A stretch of 44,612 nucleotides of DNA from Muribaculaceae bacterium (GTDB taxonomy: Bacteria; Bacteroidota; Bacteroidia; Bacteroidales; Muribaculaceae): contig JAIEAO010000070.1 in assembly GCA_029071345.1 (NCBI GenBank), positions 1 through 44,612 of the forward strand. The letters are read 5' to 3'. A model generated the notes under the pieces. It saw only the letters and a list, made by a program, of their open reading frames with translations. It was not told the origin of the DNA and searched no databases. Below, piece by piece: positions 19,895-28,608 of the stretch (position 1 is its first letter; every line of letters starts with the position of its first letter). The translations under genes were made by a program, and so were the position numbers.

Positions 19895-19975
19895 ATTGTT
19901 CTATTCTGTTATTGCTTTCTCCGCCTCCGGCGAAGATATGTTGTTATTGTTGTCTTAATCTTGAGTTATAGCCGT

Positions 19976-21607
19976 CTATCGGTCAATATCCGGAATCACA
20001 AAGTCGAGAGCCGCACCAATTGTGATAAGGTCGGCAATCATATAGCCCGAGCAAGTGAGATTCATAACGCCCACGAGATTGAAGCAGGGACTCTGCATAT
20101 GGACACGGAATGGATTCTTCTCACCGGTCGATTCGATATAAACACCGAATGTGCCTCGGCTGGCCTCCACCTGCTGATACCAGCGTCCGGCCGGAAGTTT
20201 GATAATCTTCGGCACCTGCGCACGGATATCACCCTCGGGAATTCTATCTACGAGCTGAGCAAGGATTCGGCAACTCTGCTCGATCTCCTTCATACGCACC
20301 ATATAACGGGAATAGGAATCACATCCTGTTTCGAGGATTTCATCGAATTCCACTTCATCATATACAGCATACGGATGTTTCTTACGGCAGTCGCAACTCC
20401 AGTTGGAACCGCGGCCGCTCGGACCCGTAATAGCGTAATTGACAGCATCTTCTTTGGAAAGGTATCCGACACCTTTCAGACGATTTTTAGCGATAAGGTT
20501 ACCGGAGAATACTTTATGATACTCTTTCAGACGATCAGGCATAATCTCGATAAGATGCTTGACATCTTTTACGAAATCAGGGTGAAGATCTGCGATTACA
20601 CCACCGATCACGTTATAGTTCATCGACATTCGCGCACCGCAAGTCTTCTCGAAGATATCAAGAACCATCTCACGTTCGCGGAAGCCGTAGAAGAATGCAG
20701 TGGTAGCGCCAAGGTCCATTGCCGTACAGCCGAACGAAAGAAGATGCGAGCTGATACGCATCAACTCGTCCATCATTGTGCGGATCACCTGAGCGCGCTT
20801 GGGAACCTCCAAACCGAGAGCCTTTTCAATACACATACAAAGGCAGTGACGGTTCTGATGAGCCGACATATAGTCCATACGGTCGGTGAAATGAAGAATC
20901 TGCGGATAAGTCAGTCCTTCGCAAAGTTTCTCGATGCCGCGATGGATATATCCGGAAACCACATCTACTTTCTTGACGATCTCTCCATCAAGAGAAGCGC
21001 GGAAACGCATTACGCCGTGGGTTGACGGGTGCTGCGGACCGATGTTAACTACATATTCATCTTCATTGAAAACCTTTACAGGCTTCTCAACTATTTTGCC
21101 GTTCTCATCCTCAACATAAGTTTTTGAGTCGTCCTCGTTGATTTCATCTTCAAGACGAATAGGATTGAGTTTCGGATCGGCATCATAATCCTTACGAAGA
21201 GGATGACCGATCCAGTCATTGCGCAGGAAGAAGCGGCGCATATCGGGATGATTTACAAACTTAATGCCGAACATATCGTAAACCTCCCTCTCCTGGAAGT
21301 TAGCAACTTTCCAGAGGTCGCTCACGCTATGAATATAAGCATCGTCGCGGTTTTCAGCCACAACTTTCACTGCAATCATATCCCATTTATGTGAAGTGGA
21401 AGTGAGATAATAAATCACACCTACACTGTCTTTCCAGTCCATTCCGACAACTGCAGAGAGCACATCGAAATCAAGATCCCTGTCCTCTTTAAGATGCTTG
21501 GCCAGGGAATACCATTTATTTTCAGGCACGGTCACCAGCAGATTCTCACCATCTTCATAGGTTGCCTCCGGGCAGACACGACTGATTATTTCTTTTATAT
21601 CGCTCAT
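19976..21607 (-). CDS. nuoCD: Fused complex I subunit C-D
   Basis: This 543-residue protein fuses NuoC (about 1-170, with EREVYDMFGIKF and RNDWIGHPLRKDYD) to NuoD (about 175-543, with NIGPQHPSTHGVMRF and the C-terminal DFVIPDIDR). NuoD forms the quinone site beside NuoB. The quinone-site His is present in PQHPSTHG. The C-D fusion is known in several phyla, including Bacteroidota. The gene lies 40 bases after nuoB and 81 before nuoH. Confidence 0.96.
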   Translation of the reverse strand: MSDIKEIISRVCPEATYEDGENLLVTVPENKWYSLAKHLKEDRDLDFDVLSAVVGMDWKDSVGVIYYLTSTSHKWDMIAVKVVAENRDDAYIHSVSDLWKVANFQEREVYDMFGIKFVNHPDMRRFFLRNDWIGHPLRKDYDADPKLNPIRLEDEINEDDSKTYVEDENGKIVEKPVKVFNEDEYVVNIGPQHPSTHGVMRFRASLDGEIVKKVDVVSGYIHRGIEKLCEGLTYPQILHFTDRMDYMSAHQNRHCLCMCIEKALGLEVPKRAQVIRTMMDELMRISSHLLSFGCTAMDLGATTAFFYGFREREMVLDIFEKTCGARMSMNYNVIGGVIADLHPDFVKDVKHLIEIMPDRLKEYHKVFSGNLIAKNRLKGVGYLSKEDAVNYAITGPSGRGSNWSCDCRKKHPYAVYDEVEFDEILETGCDSYSRYMVRMKEIEQSCRILAQLVDRIPEGDIRAQVPKIIKLPAGRWYQQVEASRGTFGVYIESTGEKNPFRVHMQSPCFNLVGVMNLTCSGYMIADLITIGAALDFVIPDIDR

Positions 21608-21647
21608 GGTTATAAGTGATTCTCGTTAGTCTGAGTGATTTAGCTTT

Positions 21648-22262
21648 TTATCCTATTTCCCCTTTCTCCTCGGGATGCTCTGCGAAAAATTCCTCAATTT
21701 TCTCCTTGCGGTTTACGCCGCCGAAGAATTTCTGCACCTTAATCTTGCGCTGAAGCTGCATGAGCCCGTAGAACATAGCCTCCGGACGCGGAGGACAACC
21801 GGGAATATAGACATCTACCGGAAGAATCTGATCAACTCCCGGCACGACGCAATATGAATTCTTGAACGGACCGCCCGAAACGGCGCAACCTCCGCAGGCA
21901 ATTACATACTTCGGTTCGGCGAGCTGTTCATAAAGACGGCGCATCACAGGAGCCATACGGTGAACGATTGTACCCTGCACCATCACATAGTCGGCCTGAC
22001 GAGGTGAGTTGCGGGCCACCTCAAAGCCGAAGCGAGCCATATCGTAACGTGCGGCACCGAGACTCATAAACTCAATAGCGCAACAGCTTGTACCGAAACA
22101 AAGGGGCCACAGTGAATTGGATATACCCCAGTTGATTAGTTCATCCATTTTGCCGACCACCACGTTGGCGCCGGTAGCGTTGAGTTCCTCTACAAGTTTA
22201 TCGATATACTCGTTATCCTTGAAGTCCTCACGCTTCATACTTTTAATGCTGTCTATTGCCAT
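21648..22262 (-). CDS. nuoB: Complex I [4Fe-4S] subunit B
   Basis: NuoB carries cluster N2, the last iron-sulfur centre before quinone. The chosen start is the ATG at 22262 ([10 protein letters not shown]), giving 204 residues. It overlaps the end of nuoA by 10 bases and is preceded at a good distance by AAGGAG; a longer in-frame start at 22373 would add 37 residues without family resemblance. The four cluster ligands are Cys60 and Cys61 (GTSCC), Cys126 ([10 protein letters not shown]) and Cys156 (PGCPPRPEA). Intact and typical. Confidence 0.96.
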   Translation of the reverse strand: MAIDSIKSMKREDFKDNEYIDKLVEELNATGANVVVGKMDELINWGISNSLWPLCFGTSCCAIEFMSLGAARYDMARFGFEVARNSPRQADYVMVQGTIVHRMAPVMRRLYEQLAEPKYVIACGGCAVSGGPFKNSYCVVPGVDQILPVDVYIPGCPPRPEAMFYGLMQLQRKIKVQKFFGGVNRKEKIEEFFAEHPEEKGEIG

Positions 22263-22624
22263 TTCAAAGCTCCTTTCTTCCAAGCATAGGCGAGGCCCAA
22301 GATAAGTACAAACATGAAGATAGCGATGCAAAGGAGACCCTGAGGACCAAGTCCCTTCATAACCACTGACCACGGCCAGAGGAAAACGGTCTCCACATCA
22401 AATATAAGGAACAGGATAGCAAAGATATAATATCCTGCCTTGAACTGAATCATTGATTCTCCACGAGTCGGGATACCGCACTCGTAAGGTTCAGCCTTTT
22501 TAACTGAGAATGATTTCGGTGAAATCAATTTGGCTATGAGAAGCGCGGCAAACACGAGCCCGATACCCGTAAGCACTGCCGTCACCGACAGGGCACCATT
22601 GCCAATCTCCAGCAATAAATTCAT
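22253..22624 (-). CDS. nuoA: NADH-quinone oxidoreductase-like subunit A
   Basis: NuoA is a three-helix membrane subunit near the quinone site. The 123-residue product has the family signatures [14 protein letters not shown] (about 43-56) and [14 protein letters not shown] (about 72-85). It is the first gene of the nuo-atp-nuo block, about 80 bases downstream of a canonical promoter, and overlaps nuoB by 10 bases. Confidence 0.96.
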   Translation of the reverse strand: MNLLLEIGNGALSVTAVLTGIGLVFAALLIAKLISPKSFSVKKAEPYECGIPTRGESMIQFKAGYYIFAILFLIFDVETVFLWPWSVVMKGLGPQGLLCIAIFMFVLILGLAYAWKKGALKWQ

Positions 22625-22706
22625 ATCTATTTATCTATTAATTAGTTACAAATCATTTCTCATTTCAGCCTTTTCCATCTGATTATAGAAAGGCCAATTT
22701 CAAGTG

Positions 22707-22738
22707 CAAAGTTATTTAAAAATTCTTAAAAAGACAAA
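22707..22738 (-). promoter_or_regulatory. Bacteroidota-type promoter for the nuo-atp block
   Basis: On the minus strand TTTG (22738-22735), a 20-base spacer and TAACTTTG (22714-22707) give a full match to the consensus. The leader to the nuoA ATG is about 75 bases. The -7 octamer is identical to that of the debranching operon promoter. Confidence 0.72.
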
Positions 22739-22768
22739 TCATTTAACCCTCACTTTCACAAAATTTCA

Positions 22769-22806
22769 CAATCAGAGGCCGATTCTTGTGAACCGGCCTC
22801 TGATTG
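22769..22806 (-). terminator. Hairpin after the unknown lipoprotein gene
   Basis: CAATCAGAGGCCG (22769-22781) pairs perfectly with CGGCCTCTGATTG (22794-22806). Inside there is an A.C mismatch, three pairs and a TTGT loop. It starts 27 bases past the lipoprotein stop and separates that gene from the nuoA promoter. There is no strong U-tract. Confidence 0.65.
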
Positions 22807-22833
22807 CAATTGCCAATTTTTATTTACTTTCTA

Positions 22834-23745
22834 TTACTGGGCCGGGGTAGTCTGAGGCTTTACGATGTAGCTGCCTGAGAATGCTCCGTTGAAGACGTTA
22901 GAAACTTTATAGCTGATGTGAGCACTGGTAAGGTCGCCACCGACTGAGAGGGAGAACGAGTTGAAGATGCGATCGGTGTTAGGTGTGCCTACTGAACCTT
23001 CGTAACACACGGGGGTGATATCCTTTCCGTTGATCTCATATCCGGTATTGGTGAAGGTGACGGGAAGATCCTTGAGCACTACATTGGTAAGGGGTTTGGG
23101 CATCTCTTCGGCAAATCTTGCATCGTAGAGGATCACTGTAGCTTTCTTGTCGGTAGGATTGATAATCACACGATATTTCACATCGTCGGAGTTGAAGCTC
23201 TTATCTACACCGGCGACAGAATAGGAAGTGTTTGTGGTGCCGGTGAAGGTGACATCTGTCCAGAACGTGCGTACTCTAACATTATCACCGGCCTGATAGC
23301 TTGCGACCAGATATTTGTAGCCGGTGGGAATAACTATTGCGGGAAGGCCGCTGATGATCGGCGGGATGTTAGCCATAGTGGTGATCTGAAAATCGATATT
23401 GTATATATCTTTGCTCTTGAATGTCTCCAGATCGATAACTTCGTGAATACCGTCATTCCACTGATAGTTCATCACCTTGTATTTAATCGGATCGGTCACG
23501 AAACTTATAGGCTGGATTGAGTTGGTAACTTCACCTGCGATTGTTCCGGTTGCGGCGATCTGATCAAAATTGAAATTATAGACAGATGAAACAACTACAG
23601 GACCTGCTGATCCATCAACTGTGGTGATAAGATTGAATGTCTGTGAACTGAAGCTTACTGTAGAAGTAACGCCACTATTATGATCACATGAACTGAATCC
23701 TGCAACAGCTACAGCTGCCAGAGAAAGAAGTAATGATTTCTTCAT
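22834..23745 (-). CDS. Lipoprotein of unknown function
   Basis: I do not recognise a family. The 303-residue product has a clear type II signal peptide: Met-Lys-Lys, a hydrophobic core and the lipobox FSSC with Cys20. The residues after the Cys (DHNSG) are only weakly acidic, so surface export is uncertain. The rest is rich in Thr, Val, Ile and Asn with alternating hydrophobic positions, suggesting an all-beta fold. No catalytic motif is visible. It stands alone between the TonB receptor gene and the nuo promoter, with a hairpin at its end. It is probably an envelope protein specific to this group. Confidence 0.75.
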   Translation of the reverse strand: MKKSLLLSLAAVAVAGFSSCDHNSGVTSTVSFSSQTFNLITTVDGSAGPVVVSSVYNFNFDQIAATGTIAGEVTNSIQPISFVTDPIKYKVMNYQWNDGIHEVIDLETFKSKDIYNIDFQITTMANIPPIISGLPAIVIPTGYKYLVASYQAGDNVRVRTFWTDVTFTGTTNTSYSVAGVDKSFNSDDVKYRVIINPTDKKATVILYDARFAEEMPKPLTNVVLKDLPVTFTNTGYEINGKDITPVCYEGSVGTPNTDRIFNSFSLSVGGDLTSAHISYKVSNVFNGAFSGSYIVKPQTTPAQ

Positions 23746-23838
23746 ATTCGTATATTATTATTTTATTTCATATTCTATTTAAACGGAGGGTCACTATGTG
23801 TTATTATTTCCTTACCCTTAGATACTCATTATTAATTC

Positions 23839-23936
23839 GCCTCTTCGAGGCTATAATATGGAGGTGGATACCCTCCCCACACCTTTGTCGCTGCGCTCCT
23901 CGATGCGGGGTTATTACTACTTCACCCCTTCGGGGT
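23839..23936. other. Short GC hairpins in the receptor-lipoprotein gap
   Basis: GCCTC-TTC-GAGGC (23839-23851) and ACCCC-TTC-GGGGT (23924-23936) are small perfect hairpins with the same loop, in a 212-base gap after the TonB receptor stop at 23958. The second lies 21 bases past that stop and could serve as its terminator. No gene is supported in this gap. Confidence 0.45.
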
Positions 23937-23957
23937 TTATATATACGCTTAATGTAA

Positions 23958-26219
23958 TTACATTTTTATATTATAGCGCACGGTAACACCTATCTCCCAC
24001 GGACGCCCACGCTGCAGAAACTCATTGCTCATCGACATGAAATAGAATGTATGGTATTTGGTATTTGTCAGATTCTTACCCCAGAGTTGCACACTATAGT
24101 TCCGGGCCTCCACCGTCAGCGATGCTCCGAGCTGTGCGTAAAACTTCTGCCATAGAGTATTGCTTTCATTCCAATAAATCTTTCCTGTGCCGCGCATATT
24201 GAGGTCGCAGGTAAGTTTTCCCTCCGTAATAAAAGGGAGATCGCAACTATAGAGCGTCTGGAGGAAAAGCGTATTCTGCGGAGCGTATGGGAGCACTTTC
24301 CCTTTATAATCTACAAGGCCATCAAAGAATTCGCGGAAGCGGGCATTTGTATACCCGTAACTGCCGTTGAAATGCCAATGAGCCGAGGGTGAGTATCCCA
24401 ACGAGACCTCCCCTCCCACGCTTCGGGTCTTGCCGGCATTGGTCATGATACGGCCTGTGGTCGAGCCCGGAGGGAACATTGTAAGCTGCTGGTCGCGGCA
24501 ATCGATATAGAACAATGAGAGATCAGCCGAAAGCTTGGCATCGAAAGCCGCGAGATGCGCACCGATTTCGTAGTTCCAGCTATATTCAGGCTTGTATCCT
24601 ACCACTGAATTCACGTCGTATTCGTTGCCTATACCCATGATGCGCATCAGTCTTTGCTGGAGCACTTCGCTAAACATCTGGGTATTGAAGCCTCCCGATT
24701 TGTAACCTTTGGTTACCGTGGCGTATACATTACCCACTTCCGATGGAAGATTATAAAGCACCGAAACCTTCGGCATCCAAGTGAAATATTGGCGTTTGAG
24801 TTTACCCTTGTCGTCAATCTCGATATTGACCGTATTGAAATACTCTTTTTCACCACCGGGGATAAGATGCATGATGTCGTAGCCGGTGTCGCAATAGCTG
24901 CGGTAATTAAGGTTAGCCCGTTCATAATCCAATCGGATTCCGGCGGTGAAATTCCACCGGCCGAGAGTGTATTTCGACTCGTGATATAAGGCCACTCCGA
25001 ATGTCGGAATGCTAAAGTCACTGTTCAACGGGAATTCTCGGCCGTGCCATTCGATAGGATATTCCGGATTGGCATTATTGCGGTAATGCTCTATGAGATT
25101 GGCAATACCATCATCTTTAAAAGTCACCGGCGCCTTCATGTGCATATCCTTATAAAACCCGAAGAATCCGGCAAGCCATTTATAATCTCCACCCAACCGG
25201 TCGCCCTTGAAAACAAGATCTTCCGTAACGGCTGTCTCCTTCTGTTTCTGAGTGATATTAAAGTAAGAATCAGGAAGAAAATCCTGATCGAGCGTCATAT
25301 TGTCATTGATATGCTGCACACTCGTGATCGAAACCAAGTTCCATCCCTCTCCACGGTAATTGAGCGTTAAGCCGTCATTGATAGTGAACCGACGGTAAAA
25401 ACAGGTGTCATTATAATTTATCAATCCTGTCAGGGCATATTCATAGGGATAGCCACCCTGACGCAGGAGAGAAGATGCAAGTACATTCTGGATATACAAC
25501 CGATCTGACACCCGCCATTGACTCTTCATCCTTATTGCTCCGCTCTTCTCCTTATCGAGATATTTGTTATCGTATGCATTCTTGAAAAATCCCCCGAGAT
25601 ATGAGAAATTAGCGGTTATGGAATTGGCGAACGAATCTGAGAAGCGGTGATACCACCCCGCGGCTAATTTATAGTCATTTCCACGACCGGCCTCCGCCAT
25701 GAACCGCCACCCTTGCCACCGCATCGGGGAGAGGGTCTGTATATTGATGAGACCGCCCATCGTGTTTCGGCCATAGAGGGCGGACTGCGGTCCGCGTAAC
25801 ATCTCCACCGAGGCTATGTCTGCAAGGTCGAAGTCGTAGGAATTCTTGTTCAAGTAGGGCACATTATCCACGTTCAAACCCACCGCCGGATGATCCATCC
25901 TCGCACCGAGTCCTCTGACGTATATTGAAGACGTGATACGCGAACCATAATCCGGCATATAAAGATTAGGCACAACATCTGAAATCCCTTTGATGGTGAC
26001 GGTGTTGAGTTCTTCGAGCTGTGCGCGGCCGATAACCGTGGCCGACACAGCATCAGATCGAAGTTTTGCATCTTGCTTAAGGCCGACAACATTAATTTCC
26101 GTGAGAACTGAAGCCGTGGTATCCTCATTAACAACGCCGACAGCGGCAAACGCCTCTCCGATCGGAGTTGCTGCCGCTGTCAGTAATATGAGCGATGGAA
26201 GATGTTTAGTGATTGCCAT
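23958..26219 (-). CDS. TonB-dependent outer-membrane receptor, non-SusC type
   Basis: The protein imports a ligand across the outer membrane with energy from TonB. The start taken is the ATG at 26219 (MAITKHLPSLILLTAA), which gives a clean signal peptide; an upstream ATG at 26267 would add 16 residues before it. The 753-residue product has a plug domain (about 35-150, with VIGRAQLEELNTVTIKGISD and LRGPQSALYGRNTMGGLINI) and a 22-strand-type barrel. It lacks the STN and carboxypeptidase-like N-terminal domains of SusC proteins, and no SusD gene follows. It lies 65 bases after the sulfatase gene, so the two are probably co-transcribed. The ligand is unknown; siderophore-type receptors share this layout, but a sulfated ligand would fit the neighbour. 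Confidence 0.92.
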   Translation of the reverse strand: MAITKHLPSLILLTAAATPIGEAFAAVGVVNEDTTASVLTEINVVGLKQDAKLRSDAVSATVIGRAQLEELNTVTIKGISDVVPNLYMPDYGSRITSSIYVRGLGARMDHPAVGLNVDNVPYLNKNSYDFDLADIASVEMLRGPQSALYGRNTMGGLINIQTLSPMRWQGWRFMAEAGRGNDYKLAAGWYHRFSDSFANSITANFSYLGGFFKNAYDNKYLDKEKSGAIRMKSQWRVSDRLYIQNVLASSLLRQGGYPYEYALTGLINYNDTCFYRRFTINDGLTLNYRGEGWNLVSITSVQHINDNMTLDQDFLPDSYFNITQKQKETAVTEDLVFKGDRLGGDYKWLAGFFGFYKDMHMKAPVTFKDDGIANLIEHYRNNANPEYPIEWHGREFPLNSDFSIPTFGVALYHESKYTLGRWNFTAGIRLDYERANLNYRSYCDTGYDIMHLIPGGEKEYFNTVNIEIDDKGKLKRQYFTWMPKVSVLYNLPSEVGNVYATVTKGYKSGGFNTQMFSEVLQQRLMRIMGIGNEYDVNSVVGYKPEYSWNYEIGAHLAAFDAKLSADLSLFYIDCRDQQLTMFPPGSTTGRIMTNAGKTRSVGGEVSLGYSPSAHWHFNGSYGYTNARFREFFDGLVDYKGKVLPYAPQNTLFLQTLYSCDLPFITEGKLTCDLNMRGTGKIYWNESNTLWQKFYAQLGASLTVEARNYSVQLWGKNLTNTKYHTFYFMSMSNEFLQRGRPWEIGVTVRYNIKM

Positions 26220-26284
26220 TATCGTGGAATTTGATGCAAAGATAACCCGCGCATCAAATCCTCGCAATCCCCAATTTCGGTGAA

Positions 26285-27868
26285 TTATTGCGCAGATGGG
26301 TCAAAATCGGATTCATTGATCCACGGAGCCTCTATTTTTTCTCCGGCTTTCATCCGATTGTAATAATCATGCGATTTGCTCATATTCGGATATTTATCAA
26401 AAATATCTCCCTTACCCTCCATGCGTGGATCGCCCTGAGCTTTAAGACGAGCGGTCATTTCCGAATCCATCTCTTCGGCTATCTTTTTATATTCCGACTT
26501 TCCGATAAGATTATTCATGCAAAGGGGATCTATGCTCACATCATAGAGCTCCGCTTCTCCTCTCTTACCCATCGAAAGATCCCAGAAATATTTAGTTGAG
26601 AGATTATGGCGGGCTTTGATGATCTCGGTCTTTGTCGGTGAACCATCAATGTTCATATACCCCGTAACAGGATCTCCGGCCGGCCAGCGCGAAGGCTCGT
26701 AGTTTCGGATATATAGATATTTCCCTTTCAACATCGAGCGCATCGGATAACCCTCATCGTCAGGTCGACCCACATCGTGACGCTCCTTACCCATCATCAT
26801 CACCGCGCGGTCGATCGTCTTATCGGCATTATCCTTTATTACATCCATAAAACTGTGACCCTCTATCGGCTGCATACCGTATTTCTCGCCATCCACTCCG
26901 GCCACTTCGAGCAATGTAGGCGCAAAATCGATTACGCTTATCAGTTCATCGCTTCTTCTACCGGGGTTCTTCAGTTCATCACCCCACATCACAGCCATCG
27001 GGATATGGTTGGAGAAATAATAATCCTGCCCCTTCACACGCGGAAACGGCATACCGTGGTCAGAGGTCACGATGACGATGGTGTTCTGCAATTCGCCGAT
27101 AGAATCGAGCTGAGCCAAGATTCTTCCGAGGTGATTGTCGAAATGCTCCACCTCCAAAGCATAGTCAAGCATATCCGTGCGCACCACATCATTGTCAGGC
27201 CAGTATGAGGGCACGCTGTCAATATCCTCAACCCTCTTTCCGGCTTTCAATGAAGACTGATATTCATAACCGCGATGAGGTTCCCTTGCGCCATACCAGA
27301 AACAGAATGGCTTCGATGGGTCTCTTTCAGCAAGGAACTGCCCGAAGTTTGCCGAATAGTCAATCGGAGAGATATCCGGAGTCGGAGGTGTGGTTCGAAT
27401 CTTATTATAGGCCTTACCGGTCAACTTACGGTTTGAGCCATCTGCGTTGACCGCGATCCCGGGTCCCCACCCTTTTCCTGTGTAACCGGTAACATAACCG
27501 TTCTTTTTCAACACCTCCGGAAAGGAGACAAATTTCTGAGGGAAATTACACCAATGGTTTGCAGCTTCTTCGAGCTGCCAGGAGTTGCGACCCGTAATCA
27601 TGCACGCACGCGAGGGTGCCGACTTGGAGTTGCATGTGAATGCGTTGTCGAACAAGACACCTTGCCGTGCAACCTTGTCAAAATTCGGGGTATTGATCCA
27701 GCGATGACCGTAGGCGCTGAAATGCCCGGCATCGTCCGCCACACAAAACAAAATATTCGGTCTTTTCTTCTGCTGATTCTCATTTTTTGCTGCATAAGCG
27801 TTGACAGATCCCGCAACGCAAGCAATCGACAAGCAACTGTAAAGCAAATGGATTCTATTCATATTCAT
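26285..27868 (-). CDS. S1-family sulfatase, Ser-type active site
   Basis: This secreted arylsulfatase-superfamily enzyme has 527 residues and removes sulfate esters or N-sulfates, typically from glycans. A signal peptide covers about 1-27. Asp45-Asp46 (CVADDAG) are metal ligands, and the maturation motif is Ser83-Ala-Pro-Ser-Arg87, so the catalytic formylglycine would be made from Ser by an anaerobic maturase, which is not in this window. TSDHGMPFP carries the C-terminal Asp-His metal pair. It is the first gene of a two-gene unit with the TonB receptor and has a canonical promoter about 50 bases upstream. I cannot assign the S1 subfamily or substrate from sequence alone. Confidence 0.93.
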   Translation of the reverse strand: MNMNRIHLLYSCLSIACVAGSVNAYAAKNENQQKKRPNILFCVADDAGHFSAYGHRWINTPNFDKVARQGVLFDNAFTCNSKSAPSRACMITGRNSWQLEEAANHWCNFPQKFVSFPEVLKKNGYVTGYTGKGWGPGIAVNADGSNRKLTGKAYNKIRTTPPTPDISPIDYSANFGQFLAERDPSKPFCFWYGAREPHRGYEYQSSLKAGKRVEDIDSVPSYWPDNDVVRTDMLDYALEVEHFDNHLGRILAQLDSIGELQNTIVIVTSDHGMPFPRVKGQDYYFSNHIPMAVMWGDELKNPGRRSDELISVIDFAPTLLEVAGVDGEKYGMQPIEGHSFMDVIKDNADKTIDRAVMMMGKERHDVGRPDDEGYPMRSMLKGKYLYIRNYEPSRWPAGDPVTGYMNIDGSPTKTEIIKARHNLSTKYFWDLSMGKRGEAELYDVSIDPLCMNNLIGKSEYKKIAEEMDSEMTARLKAQGDPRMEGKGDIFDKYPNMSKSHDYYNRMKAGEKIEAPWINESDFDPSAQ

Positions 27869-27914
27869 GTATTTAGGTTATAGAGTAAAAAGCTTCGTTG
27901 ACGAGTAAACACCG

Positions 27915-27944
27915 CAAAGGTAATAAAAAAATCCGTTATCACAA
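27915..27944 (-). promoter_or_regulatory. Bacteroidota-type promoter for sulfatase-receptor unit
   Basis: On the minus strand TACCTTTG (27922-27915) matches TAnnTTTG, and TTG (27944-27942) lies 19 bases upstream. The leader to the ATG at 27868 is about 40 bases. Confidence 0.65.
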
Positions 27945-27968
27945 CCAATGCACATATGCATAAAAAGT

Positions 27969-28009
27969 CTCGGAAAGGCTAATCAACTTTATTAATTAGT
28001 CTCTCCGAG
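27969..28009 (-). terminator. Imperfect hairpin after the acidic hypothetical gene
   Basis: CTCGGAAAGGCTAAT (27969-27983) pairs with ATTAGTCTCTCCGAG (27995-28009) at 13 of 15 positions, with one further possible G-U. It begins 27 bases past the stop at 28037 and probably ends that transcript before the sulfatase promoter. Confidence 0.55.
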
Positions 28010-28036
28010 CTGATGTTACAATAAGCTGCCGGTAAG

Positions 28037-28399
28037 TTACTCGGAGTAGAGGTTTTCCTCTTTTTCGGGGATGTATTTTTCTACAAGCTTCCTGATTTTC
28101 GTCAGGTCGGGTTTCTTGTTTGCATAGTCTATCAATAACCCTATCGGATAGAGGTCGGGATCGGATGCTGACTGGAAATCAGCTGCATCTTCCGAGTAGT
28201 CACCATCCTCCACCGCATCTTCTTCGATAGCGTAGTCGCTATAAGCGATCGCTGTGTCAGCATCTTTGTGCCGCTCGATACCGACCAAGAGAGTAGTAGG
28301 TATGATACTTAACTGTGGGTCTTCTCCAAAATAACCGGGATTTTCGATAACTTCAGCCACCTGGTTGGCTATTACGTCTGTAAGTTCTTTGCGTGTCAT
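28037..28399 (-). CDS. Acidic hypothetical protein
   Basis: I do not recognise this 120-residue protein. It has no signal peptide or membrane segment. The N-terminal 30 residues look helical (TRKELTDVIANQVAEVIENP), the middle (about 50-80) is a strongly acidic stretch rich in Asp, Glu, Ala and Ser, and the C-terminus is helical and charged. It is divergent from the phosphodiesterase gene on its right and is followed by its own hairpin, so it is probably a single-gene unit. The frame has the local codon style and a plausible ATG, which supports a real gene. Confidence 0.65.
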   Translation of the reverse strand: MTRKELTDVIANQVAEVIENPGYFGEDPQLSIIPTTLLVGIERHKDADTAIAYSDYAIEEDAVEDGDYSEDAADFQSASDPDLYPIGLLIDYANKKPDLTKIRKLVEKYIPEKEENLYSE

Positions 28400-28608
28400 A
28401 GTATTTATGTTTTATTATTAAAACGCCTGTCTCTTTGAAATGGTTGAAAAAGATCGTTTTCTATAGTTATCTGATAATCAAGCAGAGATAAAATCAAAAG
28501 ATATTTTTAGTTAATTTTTTTGAAAAATTTATTAGCAGGTTTTAAAGCTGAGGAATCTTATATATAGAAACGATAACAACAATAATTAAAATTTACAGAC
28601 CTGATATC

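Noticed and set aside
19961-21025. Plus-strand open frame of 354 codons
   Set aside because: It is antisense to nuoCD, whose protein is unmistakable.
22263-22373. N-terminally extended nuoB starting at 22373
   Set aside because: The extra 37 residues overlap nuoA and are unlike NuoB; the ATG at 22262 has a good ribosome site (AAGGAG).
23839-23936. Possible tRNA or small RNA gene from GC hairpins
   Set aside because: There are only short 5-bp stems; no cloverleaf, acceptor stem or T-loop sequence can be found.
26220-26267. Extended start of the TonB receptor
   Set aside because: The extra 16 residues would bury the signal peptide that begins cleanly at 26219.
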